DNA from: CAWHHZ01 sp963829355
GTDB lineage: Bacteria; Acidobacteriota; Thermoanaerobaculia; Gp7-AA8; JAHWKK01
Assembly: GCA_963829355.1 (NCBI GenBank)
Contig: CAWHHZ010000009.1
Coordinates: 305,580 to 369,579, forward strand
DNA: 64,000 nucleotides
Reading direction: 5' to 3'
Shown here: positions 62,754-64,000 of the stretch, piece by piece
Layout of the letters: every line of letters begins with the position of its first letter
How positions within the stretch are numbered: the first letter of the stretch is position 1
The notes under the pieces: model-generated
Databases searched by the model: none
The model's input: only the letters and a program-made list of their open reading frames with translations
Told to the model about the DNA's origin: nothing
Program-made: the position numbers and the translations under genes

Positions 62754-63878
62754 TCATGAGGTATCAGCCGTCTCCGGAACAATGAAGTCGAGCCCGAGGA
62801 GAGCGAGAAAGTTCATCGTGCCGTCCGAGCACTCGGGGCATTGGCGGAACGTCGTCGGGCGCTCGGGTGGAAGCGGGATCTCGAGGCCGATCAGATCACG
62901 GGCGCGAGCGATGTTCTCGGCCCGGGAGCGATTGGCGAGGAAACCGTAATAGCGGATCCGGACGAACCGCGGCGGGACGACGTGCATGAGGAATCGCCGG
63001 ATGAACTCGCTGGTCTCGAGCGAGGTCGTCTTCTGCTCACTGCTGTTGCGGTAGTCCTTGTACGAGAAAGTGACCCTGTCACCATCGCAGTCGAGGATGC
63101 GCCGGTTCGAAATGGCGATCCGATGCGTGTACGCGGCGAGATAGCCGAGGACCTGCTCAGGCCCGCCGAAGGGCTGTTTCGAATAGACCACCCAGTCGGT
63201 GTGCGAAGCGCGCGCGAGCAGAAGCTCGAAAGCCGTTCTGTCGTGAGCGATCGCCTCGGGCAGGGCGAGCGAGCCCTCGTCGAAGGCATCCAGCAGCATC
63301 CTGGTCAGGACAGTGCGGAAGCGCCGCGAAAGAACCTTGACCGGAAGAAAGAAGGTCTTGCTCGACGAGATCCATCGCTCTCCATCGAGAGAGAAACCCC
63401 CGCCCGGAACGACACAGTGGATGTGCGGATGGAGCGTGAGCAACTGTCCCCATGTGTGGAGCACCGCGAGAAAGCCGAGCCGCGCACCCATCCGGCTCGC
63501 GCCGATCTCGAGCAGCGTCTGCGCGACCGCGCGGAACAGCAGATCATAGAAGACCGCCGGTGCATGCAGCGCGAGAGGGTTCAGCTTGTCCGGCACGGTG
63601 AAGACGACGTGGAAGTATGGAACATTGAGCAGTTCCTTTCGCCGATCCTCGAGCCACTTCGCTCGCGCTTCAGACTGGCAACGCGGGCAATGCCGGTTGC
63701 GGCACGAGTGAAATACGACCGCTTCGTGTCCGCACTTGCTGCAACGATCCCGGTGCCCGCCGAGCTCCGGAGTCCGGCAGCGAGAGATCGCCCGCATCAC
63801 CTTCCGCTGCTGACTCGTGGTCGGCCGCGACGCCTGGTACGCGTCCCCCGCCGTCCGCATGATCGTTCCGAGGTCCAC
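62754..63878 (-). CDS. IS91-family transposase
   Basis: A 374-residue HUH-type single-strand transposase. The N-terminal zinc-finger region is RDRCSKCGHEAVVFHSCRNR followed by HCPRCQ. The metal-binding HUH motif is LTLHPHIHCVVPGGG, and the catalytic tyrosines lie in VLGYLAAYTHRIAISNRRI (YxxxY). IS91 elements move by rolling-circle transposition and can pick up flanking DNA; related ISCR elements are often linked with integrons. It appears full length. The start is GTG 63878, with an internal ATG seven codons on as alternative. Element ends were not identified. Confidence 0.93.
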   Translation of the reverse strand: MDLGTIMRTAGDAYQASRPTTSQQRKVMRAISRCRTPELGGHRDRCSKCGHEAVVFHSCRNRHCPRCQSEARAKWLEDRRKELLNVPYFHVVFTVPDKLNPLALHAPAVFYDLLFRAVAQTLLEIGASRMGARLGFLAVLHTWGQLLTLHPHIHCVVPGGGFSLDGERWISSSKTFFLPVKVLSRRFRTVLTRMLLDAFDEGSLALPEAIAHDRTAFELLLARASHTDWVVYSKQPFGGPEQVLGYLAAYTHRIAISNRRILDCDGDRVTFSYKDYRNSSEQKTTSLETSEFIRRFLMHVVPPRFVRIRYYGFLANRSRAENIARARDLIGLEIPLPPERPTTFRQCPECSDGTMNFLALLGLDFIVPETADTS

Positions 63879-64000
63879 GCCCCGAGGCTACCTCGGTAAG
63901 CCGATATCTCCGAGGACTTTATGCTGCGATCGAACGATCAGGAGAGATCCGGGCGGGGGCAACCAACCGCGAAACAAGATCGCGCAGCTTCGTCCAACGA

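Noticed and set aside
62526..62757. Small open frames between attC site 7 and the transposase
   Set aside because: Overlapping frames on both strands, basic composition and no family signal suggest non-coding element ends.

Overview
The window reads as a chromosomal segment of an Acidobacteriota-type bacterium. The evidence is a TonB-dependent receptor with an N-terminal carboxypeptidase-regulatory domain, a GWxTD-domain gene, a VWFA protein of the acidobacterial type, a reaction-centre-type cytochrome c lipoprotein, abundant lipoproteins, GC-rich codon use and many dispersed intergenic palindromic repeats. A Thermoanaerobaculia-like lineage is my inference. I found no rRNA, tRNA or CRISPR array. 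Several conserved genes (speA, purN, a K+ channel, an alpha/beta hydrolase, a GWxTD gene) each appear to need a base shift, mostly a single missing base, to read through, so the draft sequence probably contains indel errors.

Layout. 1-15 kb: the end of pal, a pncB-pncA NAD-salvage pair, an SGNH esterase, a broken GWxTD gene, a TonB receptor interrupted by one TAG, two SPFH-family membrane proteins, a lipoprotein and a TPR protein, and speA. 14.7-21.3 kb: a peroxiredoxin whose peroxidatic cysteine codon is UGA (candidate selenoprotein) followed by a GrdB/PrdB-like protein, then hslO, a fabH-like gene, purM-purN and a D,D-carboxypeptidase. 21.5-25.7 kb: a CarH-type B12/MerR regulator divergent from two tandem photoactive-yellow-protein (PYP) homologues, then YihY and TVP38 membrane proteins. 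26-35 kb: tal-pgi, a methyltransferase, and the GlgE pathway (treS-mak fusion and glgE). 35-42 kb: lexA with an overlapping XRE regulator, a PAS-GAF protein, a two-component system and alaX. 42-56 kb: envelope and stress genes (PspC, VWFA, OmpA lipoprotein, Crp/Fnr, DUF421), a TreT-like glycosyltransferase, a K+ channel, egtD, an HtrA protease, cytochrome c, an OPT transporter and decaying hydrolase genes.

57.6-62.5 kb is an integron gene-cassette array: seven 98-103 bp attC sites separate small cassettes carrying a Dph6-like ATPase, two toxin-antitoxin pairs and several secreted or membrane proteins of unknown function. Six of the seven cassettes are coded on the minus strand, so the array reads right to left. 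No integrase is visible; an IS91-like transposase gene lies just to the right.

The most notable systems are the light-sensing locus (CarH-like receptor plus two PYPs), the cassette array, and the UGA-containing peroxiredoxin. Trehalose/alpha-glucan genes occur at two places (glgE plus treS-mak, and a TreT-like enzyme), which with egtD, hslO and the peroxiredoxin suggests a stress-tolerant lifestyle.
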